DNA of 64,000 nucleotides from assembly GCA_951804985.1 (NCBI GenBank), contig OX638135.1, positions 12,150,051-12,214,050 on the forward strand, read 5' to 3'. This document shows positions 1 through 10,315 of this stretch, piece by piece; position 1 is the stretch's first letter, and every line of letters starts with the position of its first letter. A model generated the notes under the pieces. That model was not told the DNA's origin. It did no database searches and saw nothing but the letters and a program-made list of their open reading frames with translations. The position numbers and the translations under genes were made by a program. Source of the DNA: Dryomyza anilis (taxonomy: Eukaryota > Arthropoda > Insecta > Diptera > Dryomyzidae).

Positions 1-337
1 CATTACTTTGATAAGGGACATCAAATAACTAAAGAATTATTTGATAACGGATATTTCTTGCTTGCATATGATTTAACACCAGATCATAACAATAACTCAC
101 ACTGCGGAAACTTAATAAATCAGCGTACAATACACACACAAAAATATTAGCCTGGCGTTCAGTTGTTTCATCGAATATTCATTTGCATCTACCAAATGTA
201 GTCAGCCTCAACTGAAATTCATTTATGGTAAACAATAGTATGAAGCGTAACCAACTATTAGTTGAAGCAACTCCAACATTGATTGAGGAAACAAACTTTT
301 TACGTCAACTACGGCAACTAAATTCAAAATGAAACAA

Positions 338-945
338 AATAAAATAAATATTGGTTGTAGCAACCAATATTTATTTGATTCAACTGCGAAATCAGTTGTC
401 TTGTATAAAAGCAATGCCAAAGCAGGACAACATCAGTCGCACAAGCTTCAGATTTTTTCACTCGTTTTTTTGTGTGCTACGGACAGCGCGTGCCACGTGT
501 AAAACAATATTGGAATTGTTTTAAGACTTGTTCGTTTTTACTGTTGAGTTTTTTCATGCCCAAATACACTTTCTTCAACCAGAGACATACTATTATACAG
601 AGTACTTGCTATTGTGTTTCTATATTCTATATATATGCAGCCCTAGCGCCCCAACGTGTTGCAAACACGAAGTCAGCAGCACAGCAATTCATCGGCCATT
701 TCCGATTTCGGGAACGCTGTTGTGATGCTGACTTCGTGTTTGCAACACGTTCGAGCGCTAGGGTTAGGTATAATTAAATTGGCTACCACAACTAAACAAA
801 TTGGTTGTGTCAATTGTATTTATTAGTTGTGTGAACTGATACGCGGTGTTGCAACAACTAAATCAGTCAAATGTTGACAGAACTAATTAAATCGGTTGGC
901 AAAAAAAGACGGTTGCCCCAACTAATTCGTTCTTTGGGTGTACGA
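338..945 (-). repeat. Unclassified interspersed repeat rich in CAAC/GTTG, inverted copy
   Basis: Read on the minus strand, this stretch matches the sequence that flanks the gypsy LTRs further on (5531-5630 joined to 13696-14133, and the same in the second copy). It has no convincing ORF: the short frames at 472-777 and 871-1086 are not shared with the other copies. GTTGTNGCAAC-like words recur throughout. I could not assign a family. It matters because it gives an uninterrupted version of the site into which gypsy inserted. Confidence 0.6.
637..767. repeat. Long hairpin (about 42-bp arms)
   Basis: Arms at about 637-678 and 726-767 are near-perfect reverse complements (both contain the word ACTTCGTGTTTGCAAC on one strand) and are separated by about 47 bp. 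The related copies at about 13835-13880 and 28148-28195 have only one arm. The second arm was therefore gained here or lost there. Confidence 0.8.
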
Positions 946-1466
946 ATTGAAGTTCGTTTCAGTGAAGCACTTGCTGAAGCAATTACTTGTTTAGCATATT
1001 GTGAGTTTGATAGTATTTTGGAAATTGATAAAAATCGAATATATAATTTTATTAGCTTATCAATATCTTTGCATTCCTTGTCATAATAATAGCAACCACA
1101 TGTATCTGGTCCATCCGTCATCTGTGGCCCGTGGACAGCTTTTGTAATGTACTCCGTGAATTGTTAACATTTTTCCATATACTGATAATGTTTACAATAA
1201 GGGATAAACTTAATAATTTCTTATTTATGATCATCCAATAAAAAATTATTAAATTATTTTAAAAACTTTTTTACTTTTATAACTTCAATAATATTTTTTT
1301 TTGTTCCAATCAAATTGTAATGTAGACGATAAATAAATTTTATTAAAATTTCGTTCCATTTATATATAATGGATATCTCTTTAAAATGAGTTAAAAAGTG
1401 AATTCCTCTAGTATAAATATAGTCAATTAAAATTTTAAAGAGAGTAAATAAATCTCAATACAAAAA
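946..1466. other. No gene; AT-rich flank
   Basis: AT-rich sequence with no ORF, repeat or RNA that I can support. It ends at the left boundary of the large tandem duplication near 1467. Confidence 0.5.
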
Positions 1467-1591
1467 ACTCTATAAATAATACATAAACATAAATACGTTT
1501 GTAAATATTCTCATTCACAAAAAATGCTTACTGAAATACAATTATCCCCAACAACAACATATACTCTTTACGGCTAACATGCATATAATAT

Positions 1592-1607
1592 GTATGTATG
1601 TATGTAT
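1592..1607. repeat. ATGT microsatellite
   Basis: Short tandem ATGT tract. The equivalent tract in copy 2 at about 19928-19966 is several units longer, so it is a length-variable site between the duplicates. Confidence 0.8.
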
Positions 1608-1677
1608 CAACATTAACAAATTGTGTTAAAAAGTCATCCCACTGGCTCCATGCCATTATAATATATATAGTATACAT

Positions 1678-3054
1678 CAAGGATTGAAACCGTAACCGAA
1701 ACCGATATCCGTTTAAAACCGTTTCATTTTTAAAACCGAAACCGTAACTAAAACCGTTATACGAAAATCAGAAATACACCGATATCCAAAACCGAAATTA
1801 ACGGTTTCGGTTTTATCGCGGTTAAAACGGTTTTTAAAAAAATATAAAAGAAATACATATTTTATATAGAAGATCTTAAGTACAGGGCATGTTTAAATAT
1901 CATTTAATAAAATTTAGAGTTTCCAAAATAAAAATGTTTTGTTGCACAAAAATTAACAAGTTGTTTTTTAAGAAACAGTATTTCCAAAACAACGATCTTT
2001 GGTCTAAAATTTGTTTTTTTTTCATTAATTTGTGTATCGGTAAATCGAATTAACAACAAAACACCAGCTACTCCTTGTTAAAAAATTATTAAATTTTTAA
2101 TGATATTGTTTTTTTATTTATTGTATAAGTAAAATATATAGGGAGCCTGGGGTAAAGTGGAACAAGTTGGGAAAAGTTAATTTGAATAATTATTGAATTA
2201 TTTTAAAGGATCTATTCAATAGAATACCATTCCTTTAATTGATTTTTGTGTGATTTTTCAAAACAGCTCAATTTTGGACATATATATTAAGGATAACAGA
2301 ATTATAATAAGGTAATAAAAAAACAATGGTAATGCAAGAAAAAATTAGAAAAAAAGTAAAATTATTAACATCTCAGTAACTATTTAAGAAAATACGAAAT
2401 ATAGAGTGTAAGTTCGACATGTTCGAACATTTCTAGTATACAGGCAGATATTTGTTTGCATATATTGCAGTTCAAAATTTCTTTGACTTTTATGGATGGA
2501 AATTGTACAAAATTCTTCTTCTTCTTTTCATGAAGTTTAAGACAATTACCGATATATTCTTGCTGCTCAGGTCACTTCTGCAATTCAGATCATATCTCAG
2601 GTGTAGTCAAAATGTTGCTTTTCATTGGCTTGTGGCCACTATTGAAGTTTTTTCTTGGCGAAATAAATTAAATAATTTATACAACACAATATTTTCACTA
2701 AAATAACAACAAACTTTGTTTAAATTACGTTTCTCACTTTACTGCAATACAGTTTTTCTCAAATATCCTTGAAACTAGACGTGAAGGAAAAAAACTGATA
2801 ACGCCATTGTTCTTAGAATGTCCAAATCTATAAGAATATGTAAATTTCATTTCTGGTGTCGAAAATTGTTGCCAAGTGTGCACAGTGTTATTTGAAAAAT
2901 ATGGAAAAAAAGAAATTTTATACAAAAACCGAAATCAAAACCGAAACCGTAACTTGGAACCGGTATACCGAAACCGTTTCGTTATAAAAGCTTAAAACCG
3001 AAACCGAAACGAGGAAAAAACCGAAATCGTTATTCGTTTAGGTTTCAATCCTTG
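1678..3054 (+). mobile_element. hAT-like non-autonomous element (MITE), copy 1
   Basis: The ends are inverted: CAAGGATTGAAACCG at the left and its complement, ending GGTTTCAATCCTTG, at the right. They are flanked by the 8-bp direct repeat GTATACAT at 1670-1677 and 3055-3062. An 8-bp duplication and ends of the form CA(A/G)GG are typical of hAT elements. Both subterminal regions are dense in ACCGAAAC-type words (about 1685-1840 and 2930-3040). There is no transposase: the 84-aa frame at 2452-2706 is non-coding element sequence repeated by the segmental duplication. Confidence 0.85.
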
Positions 3055-3087
3055 GTATACATATAATACACCTATGTTAAATATACT

Positions 3088-3205
3088 CCCGATGAAATAC
3101 AATAACAAATATTCTGTTAAAATATGATCCCCATTGAAAAAACAATAACAACTATTCTGTTAAAATATGATCCCCAATGAAAAACAATAACAAATGATTT
3201 TGTTT
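3088..3205. repeat. Short tandem repeat, about 43-bp unit
   Basis: About 2.6 units, each containing CAATAACAA, TTCTGTTAAAATATGATCC and a CCC(A/G)(A/T)TGAAA start. Related words recur at about 4970-5070. The same array is present in duplicate 2 at about 21300-21415. Confidence 0.65.
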
Positions 3206-4750
3206 AAAAATGATTGAATTACAGTATGGATGTCCAACTCGCCTGCCCGCGGCTGACTGCACGGGCAATCGAGTACTTGGCGAGGGGTATCTACGGGCAG
3301 AAATGAACGAGGATTGCAACTCAGATTTTGGGGGAATTTGGTGTTGCATTTTTAGAAATTTCGGGAAATTTAAATGGTTATTTAAGAGTTTAATTATTTG
3401 AAATTGGTTTTAACGGACCCATTTATATTGCTTATTATTTTAATTATTAAAATATACAAATTTTATCAATTAAATAATTCAAATTTTTTTTTCATAACAT
3501 TTATATAATTTTCGCATGTAAAAACAAAATTTAATTATTTGATATTATTTTGTAAAATGTTTTGGGATATAAAATGAGTGTCTAAAGTGATTTAAATCTC
3601 AAACTTAACTAAATTCTAAAATAATTATTTATTTCACATTTCTGCCCTATTTTACTTAAGAAATGATGCAACACTGAAGAGAGTAGGAGTGCGGTGAGAG
3701 CACGGTGTAACAAAGTAAAACCAAACCTGACAAAAAAATAATTCGAGGTTTTGGAAAATAAATTATATAGAATTATCCAAAAATACTGTATTTTGTGAAC
3801 ATTTATAATTTTTGATAATACCAATGTTATATGTTCTTATTCCGTTCATAAAACAAGACAAAATGCTAGGATAAAAATGCAAGGATAAAAAATGCTATTT
3901 CAAAATTATCAAGCAAATTATTAATTGATGTTTTTTAATAAACAGTATTTATTATACTATACATTAATCGTTCTTATATAAAGTATACAATAATCAATAA
4001 TAATATAAATATTTAAATCATACTTAAAATACTATGTTCCATTGGGTGCAGTCGACTTCAATTCTACGCATGCAACCACAGTACGAAATATAAATTGTTG
4101 ATCATATCTTAAATTGACTTTATTTTTATACATTTAATTAAACAACTCATGATTTACATGTATCTAATAAAAAAAAACAACATAAACATTATATTTTTAA
4201 CGGTACTAGAAGTATTTTTGAACTGTAAGTTTCAATTGTGAATGGAAACATCTCAAAAATTTTTTCTTTAATCAAGCAAAACTACAAACATAAGCGGGCG
4301 CACTCCCCAGGAAAATAAATAAATTAACATTATATATAAATATTTTGTAATAATTTTATTTTAGATTTTAAAAAAATGTAGTCAAAAATTCTATTTCACA
4401 ATTTCTACTGGGTTATTTGTTACAAGTGTCTGTGAGTTTACACTGAATAAAATTTATTTTTACGATAAATAGTTGTGATTTATTTAATCATATAATTCAT
4501 TATAATAATTCATACAACATTATATGAATAATGTTGTATGATAAATATATATAAATATATGATAACTATATAGTTCAAAAATATGTATTTTTAAAATGAG
4601 TGCATTTGTTGTTTATATATGATTTATTAAATTTATAATATTTCCTTTCAAAACCAACTATCTCTATTGTACATTTCTCGAAGTACATGTATTCTTGTTT
4701 TCTCGATAAAATTAACTAACAACAATTAACATTTCCACTCTACTTCAAAC
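3205..4750. other. Non-coding AT-rich block inside the composite repeat
   Basis: It contains a small GC-richer patch at about 3235-3310 and the start of the gypsy-bearing monomer (CATAAAACAAGACAAAATGC at 3847). The sequence CTATA at 3957-3961, followed by CATTAATCG, is the unoccupied version of the BEL insertion site. The short minus-strand frame at 3609-3824 has an identical counterpart at 21821-22036, but it has no recognisable domain and the duplication explains it. Confidence 0.5.
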
Positions 4751-4965
4751 ATTTTAATTTTTCAGTGCATTTTTTGGGAAACGGTGGAGGCGTGATCGAC
4801 GGAGAGTTTTTGCAGTGCACACGAACTTATATTCGTTGTGCTCGCTCAAACTCTAACAATCCTCTCACCCTTTCCGCTTCACCGCTGTTCCCCTCAACCA
4901 AGCACCTTGCGGGCTGACGTCGTGACCGTACGGGCACAATGACCGTACGCGCTGAGTTGAGCATT
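4750..4965. other. Unassigned GC-richer block conserved in all three monomers
   Basis: About 210 bp, clearly less AT-rich than its surroundings. It is kept with few changes at about 22975-23180 and 38008-38213. It holds two GACCGTACG-type words (GTGACCGTACGGGCAC and ATGACCGTACGCGC). On the minus strand an AATATAAG box lies in a GAGCGAGCACAACG context that could be a promoter. I cannot name it; a fragment of an LTR is one possibility. Confidence 0.4.
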
Positions 4966-5185
4966 CCTAAACTACACTAACAACAACTATGTTAAAAAAT
5001 AATCCATATTGAAAACAATAACAACATCTCTGTTAAAAATTCATTTACACTAACAACAATGTGCTCCATGGAGCCCAGTGTGGCCAGAACCGGCGAATCC
5101 CTACTACTAATGGTATATGGTTAAGATAAGAGTAAGATCAGGAAACCTGATCAGGATAGCAACTTCGATTAGCGTCTAGGGTTGC

Positions 5186-5290
5186 AACATCGTAAGAAAA
5201 AACATCAATGTTTTTTTTTTCGATGTTTCAAAAATAAACATCGATGCCAAAATAACATCGAAAAAAACTCGATGTTTTACGATTTTTTAA
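5186..5290. repeat. ACATCGATGT palindrome cluster
   Basis: Several AACATCGATG / CGATGTTTT words in an A/T-run background, following TAGGGTTGCAACATCG. The same cluster is present at about 23400-23490 and 38433-38530. A related cluster lies at 16405-16500, 30540-30625 and 40597-40640. The family is not identified. Confidence 0.55.
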
Positions 5291-5630
5291 TGAAACTACT
5301 AAAAAAAATTATAATGAGCTCATATATGTGCATTTACTAGGTTTTAAAGGAAAATTGAACATTTTAGGAAAATTAAAAAAATACTTATAAGAAAAATCAA
5401 AAAATTAAAAATAAAAATGTAAATCATATTATTCGCCTCGCTGTAAATCTTCTTTTTTTCTCGAAACCGACTCAATGGTGTATGCATCAAACACATTCTC
5501 AGATAACGATTTAACTTTTAACTTCTTATACCCAGAGAACTAATCAGTTGTGGCAACCTTTTTTTTTGCCAATCGATTTATTTAGTTCTATAAATTTTCG
5601 ATTGATTCAGTTGTTGCAACACCACGTATC

Positions 5631-5822
5631 TGTAACCAAAACTACTCTACAAAAATACTTGTTATTTTTAAATATTTTTGTATCAACAAAAATTGGTTTT
5701 AAGTTTTTAATTTCAAATAATTTTAGAATTCGATAATTTTTCATTCAAATAAAAAGTTACGGTTTTTCAATAAATTAAAATAAATTTAATTTAATAAAAA
5801 TAGATTGTTTTATTTTATCACA
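5631..5822 (+). repeat. Gypsy 5' LTR, monomer 1
   Basis: It begins TGTAACCAAAACTACTC and ends TTTTATCACA. It matches 13505-13695, 23848-24039, 27821-28012 and 38885-39076. An ATTCAAATAAAAAG stretch could serve as the polyadenylation region. The 3' LTRs share differences from the 5' LTRs (TGTAAG, TTGCAACAAAAATTAG), so the two ends have diverged since insertion. Confidence 0.88.
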
Positions 5823-5829
5823 TATAAAT

Positions 5830-5847
5830 TGGTGACCCCCGACGACG
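5830..5847 (+). promoter_or_regulatory. Primer-binding site, tRNA-Trp type
   Basis: TGGTGACCCCCGACGACG starts 7 bp after the LTR and is close to the complement of the tRNA-Trp 3' end, which gives TGGTGACCCCGACGTG. CsRn1-clade elements are known to use tRNA-Trp. The other copies lie at 24047 (TGGTGACCCTCGACGACG) and 39084. Confidence 0.8.
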
Positions 5848-5865
5848 ATAAATTATTTTGGAATA

Positions 5866-6670
5866 ATGCCAAGGACAAACACCATCGGCGATGCTGCATC
5901 GACCACTACTCCGGTCGCGACCAGTAAAATTCCTCGGAGAACGCTGCTCTCTGGTTTGTTCAGGTTGAGGCGCAATTCGATATACGCCAAATAACTGACG
6001 ACCGCACAAAATATTTTGCGGTCATTGCCGAACTGGAGACAGAGTTACTTTCGCCGATAAGTGATATTATTTTAAGTCCTCCAGACGATGCGTACGTGAA
6101 GCTAAAACAGCGCTTTGTTGAACAGTTTTCGGTTTCTGAAGAAAAGCGGTTTCTGAAGAAAAGCAAACTCCTTCTCAACAATCTCGATATTGTCGATAAA
6201 AAACCCAGCGCAGTACTCAGCGAGATGAACAATATGGCAAACGGTGGTGTTACAGACGAATTCTTGCCTACAATGTGGATGCAACGACTGCCACCACAAA
6301 CTCAAGCCATTCTCGCACCTTCTTCGGAATCGCTAGACAACAACATTGCAAAAATGGCGGATAAAATCGGCGATATTGCAGCACCGTCACAACTTCGGGC
6401 ATTGCAGCAATCAATCCTGCATTTGATTTTTTAAATTTCTAACGTCAAATCGATGAATTAAGCGCTGGAGTTCAAAAGTTGCAGAATCAACACACGCTCC
6501 GTTCAAGAAGTCGCTCTAGAAATCGCTTTAGAACCCGCTCTCAAGATTCTTCAACTGGTGGCAACTGTTATTATCATCATCGATTCGGCGTCAACGAACG
6601 GAAATGTCGCGCGCCATGTTTATTTATGACCAACGCTCCATCGGGAAACTCCCAACCCGGTCGCCAGTGA
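5866..6670 (+). pseudogene. gag: Gypsy gag, monomer 1 (frameshifted)
   Basis: Capsid polyprotein of the LTR element. The start codon at 5866 gives MPRTNTIGDAAS, as in the other two copies. An 11-bp deletion near 5935 (TTTTTGGAAGG is present in copy 2) breaks the frame. The frame is recovered at 6096-6434, where the helical capsid region continues, and a stop lies just after it. Near the C-terminus (6566-6619) is the finger CYYHHRFGVNERKCRAPC, with spacing C-x3-H-x8-C-x3-C (or C-x2-H-x9). This is the CHCC form characteristic of CsRn1/Kabuki elements. Arginine/serine-rich sequence precedes it, which suits nucleic-acid binding. The frame ends NSQPGRQ at 6670. Confidence 0.85.
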
Positions 6671-9216
6671 TCGGGACTTAGCTACAAATCGCCAACAAAT
6701 CGCAAACGGCACGCTTTTCAATACCTACGGCGATGAATTGATTTCGCTGACCCTCGGATTACGTCGCTCGTTCCAGTGGAAATTTGTGATTGCTGACTTC
6801 TCCCATCCTATAATTGGTGCTGAATTTTTGAAGCACTTTGGACTGATGGTTGATTTTAAAATGGTCATTTCTCTGATGACCAAACCAGCATATGCGTAAA
6901 TGGGCGTATTGGATCAGTTTCGAGCTATTTAGAAATTAAAACGTTGGTAAATGATACGCAGTACCACAATTTACTTTCTCATTTTCCTGATATTACGAAC
7001 GCATCGACAATCAAGAAAACCAAGCACAGTGTTGAGCACGTCATCGAAACTAAAGGACTTCCGGTAACATCAAAAGCAAGACGTTTGACACCGGAGAAGC
7101 TTGACATAGCTAAACGTGAGTTCCAATTTATGGTTGACCAAGGATTGTGTCGGCCATCCAAAAGTAGCTAGTCAAGTCCGTTACACATGACGACAAAGAA
7201 AAACGGACAATGGCGACCATGTGGTGATTACCGTCGTTTGAATTCAAAAACAATACCCGACAAGTACCCGATACCACATATCCACGACTTCGGAAACTGT
7301 TTTACAGGTAAGTCGATTTTTTCAACTGTTGATTTGGTTTGTGCCTACAATCAAATCCCAGTCGCGTCCAAAGATGTCCCGAAAACAGCGATAATAACGC
7401 CACTCGGTTTGTTCGAGTTTGACTACATGAGCTTCGGTTTGTGCAACGCAGGTCAAATCTTCCAACACTTCATGCATGCAGTTCTGCGTGATCTCGATTT
7501 CTGTTTCGTCTACCTCAACGATGTGCTGATCGCTTCCGAGAACGCAGAACAACATTTACTCCATCTTCAGAAACTTTTCGAACGCTTTCAAGAATACGGA
7601 ATTGTCATTAACGTAGCAAAATGTAAATTCGGAAAATCAGCAATCAATTTTCTTGGTCAATGTTTTGAGAAGGATGGCATTCGTCCGCTTCCTGAGAAAG
7701 TTGCTGCGATAGTCGATTGTCCAAAGCCGAAAACCATTAAACAAGTTCGGCCTTTCGTGGCAATATTAATTTTTATAGAAGATTCATCCACATGCAGCAG
7801 CAAGTCAAATTCCGCTTCTCGCTTATCAAAAGGGAAACAAAAAGAATGACAAAACTCCAATCGTGTGGACCGATGACGCCAACGCTACTTTTGAAAAATG
7901 TAAGTTGGATCTTTCTCATGCTACACTTTTGGTTCATCCCAGTGATAAATTGCCAATCTGCGTTATGGTGGACGCATCTGATAATGCAATCGGCAGCGTG
8001 CTACAGCAAAAGACATCTGACGGCTGGAAGCCTTTGAGCTTCTACTCAAAAAAGTTGAATGAAACGCAACGAAAACACATTACTTACGACCGTGAACTGC
8101 TAGCCGCCTACTCTGTTGTTAAGTTCTATCGTTATATGCTTGAGGGTCGCGCATTCGTAATATTCACTGACCACAAGCCTTTAATGTTTGCATTTAAGCA
8201 AAACTTGGAAAAATCCACACCTCGATAGTTTCGCCAGCTCGACTATTTGTCCCAATTTTCAACGGACATCCGTCATATTAGTGACGAAGAAAATGTTGTT
8301 GCAGGCGGGTAGTCTTCGATGCCTTACATAATTTATCTCATGGTGGTGTTAAAGCAACTTCGAAATGCAACGTTTTGTTTGGCCAGAGATGAAGAAGGAT
8401 ATCAAGATCTGGACTAAACAATGCGTAATATGTCAGCGCTCAAAAGTGTATCGTCACACGCACAGCGAAATCGGTACGTATCTTCCAACGACGGATCGTT
8501 TCGATCATATAAACTTCGATTTAGTGGGACCATTGCCACTTTCAAAAGGTTGCAGCTACATCCTAACCTGCATCGATAGATTTACTCGATGGCCAAAAGC
8601 TTTTCCAATAGAGGATATTCGAGCATGAACTGTAGCTGACGCTTTTTACAGGGGATGGATTGCGTGTTATGGCGTTCCATAGCGTATTTCGACAGACCAG
8701 GGACGTCAATTCGAGTCGGAATTATTTAAAGAACTGACGGCACTGCTAGGAGCACAACGGATTCGAACATCACCGTATCATCCTTGCGCAAATGGAATGA
8801 TTGAGAGATGGCACATATCGTTTAAAACCGCCATAAAGTGCCACAACACAACCAACTTGATGGAAGTACTACCAACTGTACTTTTAGGACTACGAGCCAG
8901 CATGCGCGAAGACATCAATTCAACACCATTCGAAATGACATACAGAACCTCAATTCGACTTCCAGTGGAGATGCTTTCCGAATTTCAAAACGCACAACCA
9001 ACAGAAGAATTTGTGACGTCCCTAAAATCAAAAATGGGTGCACTCAAACCAGTTATTCCTGTGCATAAAACAAATCGATCTGTATTTGTTTCGAAGGACT
9101 TAAGAACCTGTTCGCACGTTTTTCTACGACGTGATCAAATTAAGCAACCGTTACAGCCACCATATGACGGACCATTTCGAGTGGTTCCCGCACTGAGAAA
9201 TTGTTTACTCTTCTCA
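6671..9216 (+). pseudogene. pol: Gypsy pol, monomer 1 (protease lost; RT, RNase H and integrase broken)
   Basis: The protease block is deleted around 6693: sequence jumps from CTACAAATCGCC to the 3' side of the DTGA motif seen in copies 2 and 3. A spacer frame follows at 6944-7171 and ends at a TAG (7169-7171) where copy 3 has TGG. RT is at 7187-7849: [43 protein letters not shown], and the active-site box is YLNDV instead of Y(L/V)DD. RNase H is at 7863-8228: MVDASDNAIGS, YDRELLAAY, FTDHKPL. The integrase finger is largely deleted at about 8300. The catalytic core from 8365 onward shows NFDLVGPLP, STDQGRQFES and a HPCANGMIERWH glutamate region, with stops at about 8626 and 8681. CR1 interrupts the far 3' end. 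Confidence 0.88.
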
Positions 9217-9389
9217 GAAATGGTGCAGTTTATTTGTGTTTTCCAATTCTTCTTTGTGCTATATTTGTTTACGCTAAACTCTTGTTGTGTTGTTAGTGTG
9301 TTCAAAATCAGTAGCATTAACCCTTGCGTACCTTTTAATTTTTTTTAGCACTAAATTCTTAACTTTGTGTTTTTCGATATTTTTATACT

Positions 9390-10300
9390 ATGGATTTCTT
9401 ATCAGTTGAAAACTTCGCTGCCTGCTCACTAAGGGACAAATGTAAAAGTCAGAACATTTTAAACTCAATGTTTTCCTGTTCTGGTCCCTGTGGTCAATTG
9501 TACCACGCTACATGTGCTAATATTTCTATTGGATGCACTGAATTTTTATGTTCAGTGCATTCAGGTTTACAGTGGTACTGTCCTACTTGTAGACCCCTTT
9601 CTCCATCTGTTTTTTTGTTAAAATTAAAAACTTTGGTGAAAAACTTAGTATTTTAAATTCAAACTACAGTGAAATATTAAATTCGTTAAACGAATTTAGC
9701 TCAATAGTAGAAATCAGTGATACCGTAAATAAGCCAGACTGTGTTGAAGATAATACAGCTATTATTAATGAACCAGTCTCTGATAATGAACCTTCAACTA
9801 AAAAAGTTGAAAAAAAACGCAAACGAAAATATAATAATAAATCTTTAAGTCCTCCTAAGGCTAAACGTAGTTCCCAAACAACTTCTGTTACCCCTTCTGG
9901 TCCTTCTATTAGTCCATCACTAATAGCAGTTACACTGCCCAAAACAACCACAAGTAGTAAGACACCAGTTAGTTCAACGTTAAAGGCAATCCCAAAATTA
10001 AAAAGAATTTTTTTATCTCGGTTGATGCCTGACACAACAACGGAGAATATTTCCAATTTTATAAAAATGAATAAACTCGTGCCAACTGACACTTATATTT
10101 CTTGTAAAAAAAATCGGAAACAGGCCAACACATGCATCTTTTACTTTGTCAATTGCGGAAGAACATGCTGCGGCCGTTATCAGTTCAAATCTGTGGACTG
10201 ATAACATCCTTGTTTCCGAATTCAAAACCAAAAGAAACAATAGACCAACTAAAACAGTCCACCAAAATCCAAAAAACTTAAACGTATCTCCCTTTACTAC
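9390..10300 (+). pseudogene. CR1 ORF1, PHD-like protein (frameshifted)
   Basis: The frame opens with MDFLSVENFAAC at 9390. Residues 11-70 carry a PHD-like cysteine array (CSGPCGQLYHATC ... FLCSVHSGLQWYCPTC), as in CR1-type ORF1 proteins, which are thought to bind nucleic acid or chromatin. The frame stops at 9654-9656. The protein then continues in other frames: a lysine-rich linker (KKVEKKRKRK at about 9799-9830), then SRLMPDTTTENISNF, and after a further shift near 10105 EEHAAAVISSNLWTDN, which resembles the C-terminal region of insect CR1 ORF1. At least two frameshifts are needed, so the protein is not made intact. ORF2 begins as ORF1 ends. Confidence 0.75.
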
Positions 10301-10315
10301 CAAAACGTAAGGGGA

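Noticed and set aside
2452..2706. 84-aa ORF conserved at 20652-20906
   Set aside because: It lies inside the hAT-like MITE. Conservation reflects the recent segmental duplication, and there is no recognisable domain.
5626..5630. Target duplication of the gypsy element
   Set aside because: The flanks GTATC and TCTAA do not match. I could not define a duplication even with the related uninterrupted repeat at 780-840 as a guide.
9664..10092. Minus-strand 142-aa ORF
   Set aside because: It lies opposite the CR1 ORF1 lysine-rich linker, which has matching family features on the plus strand.
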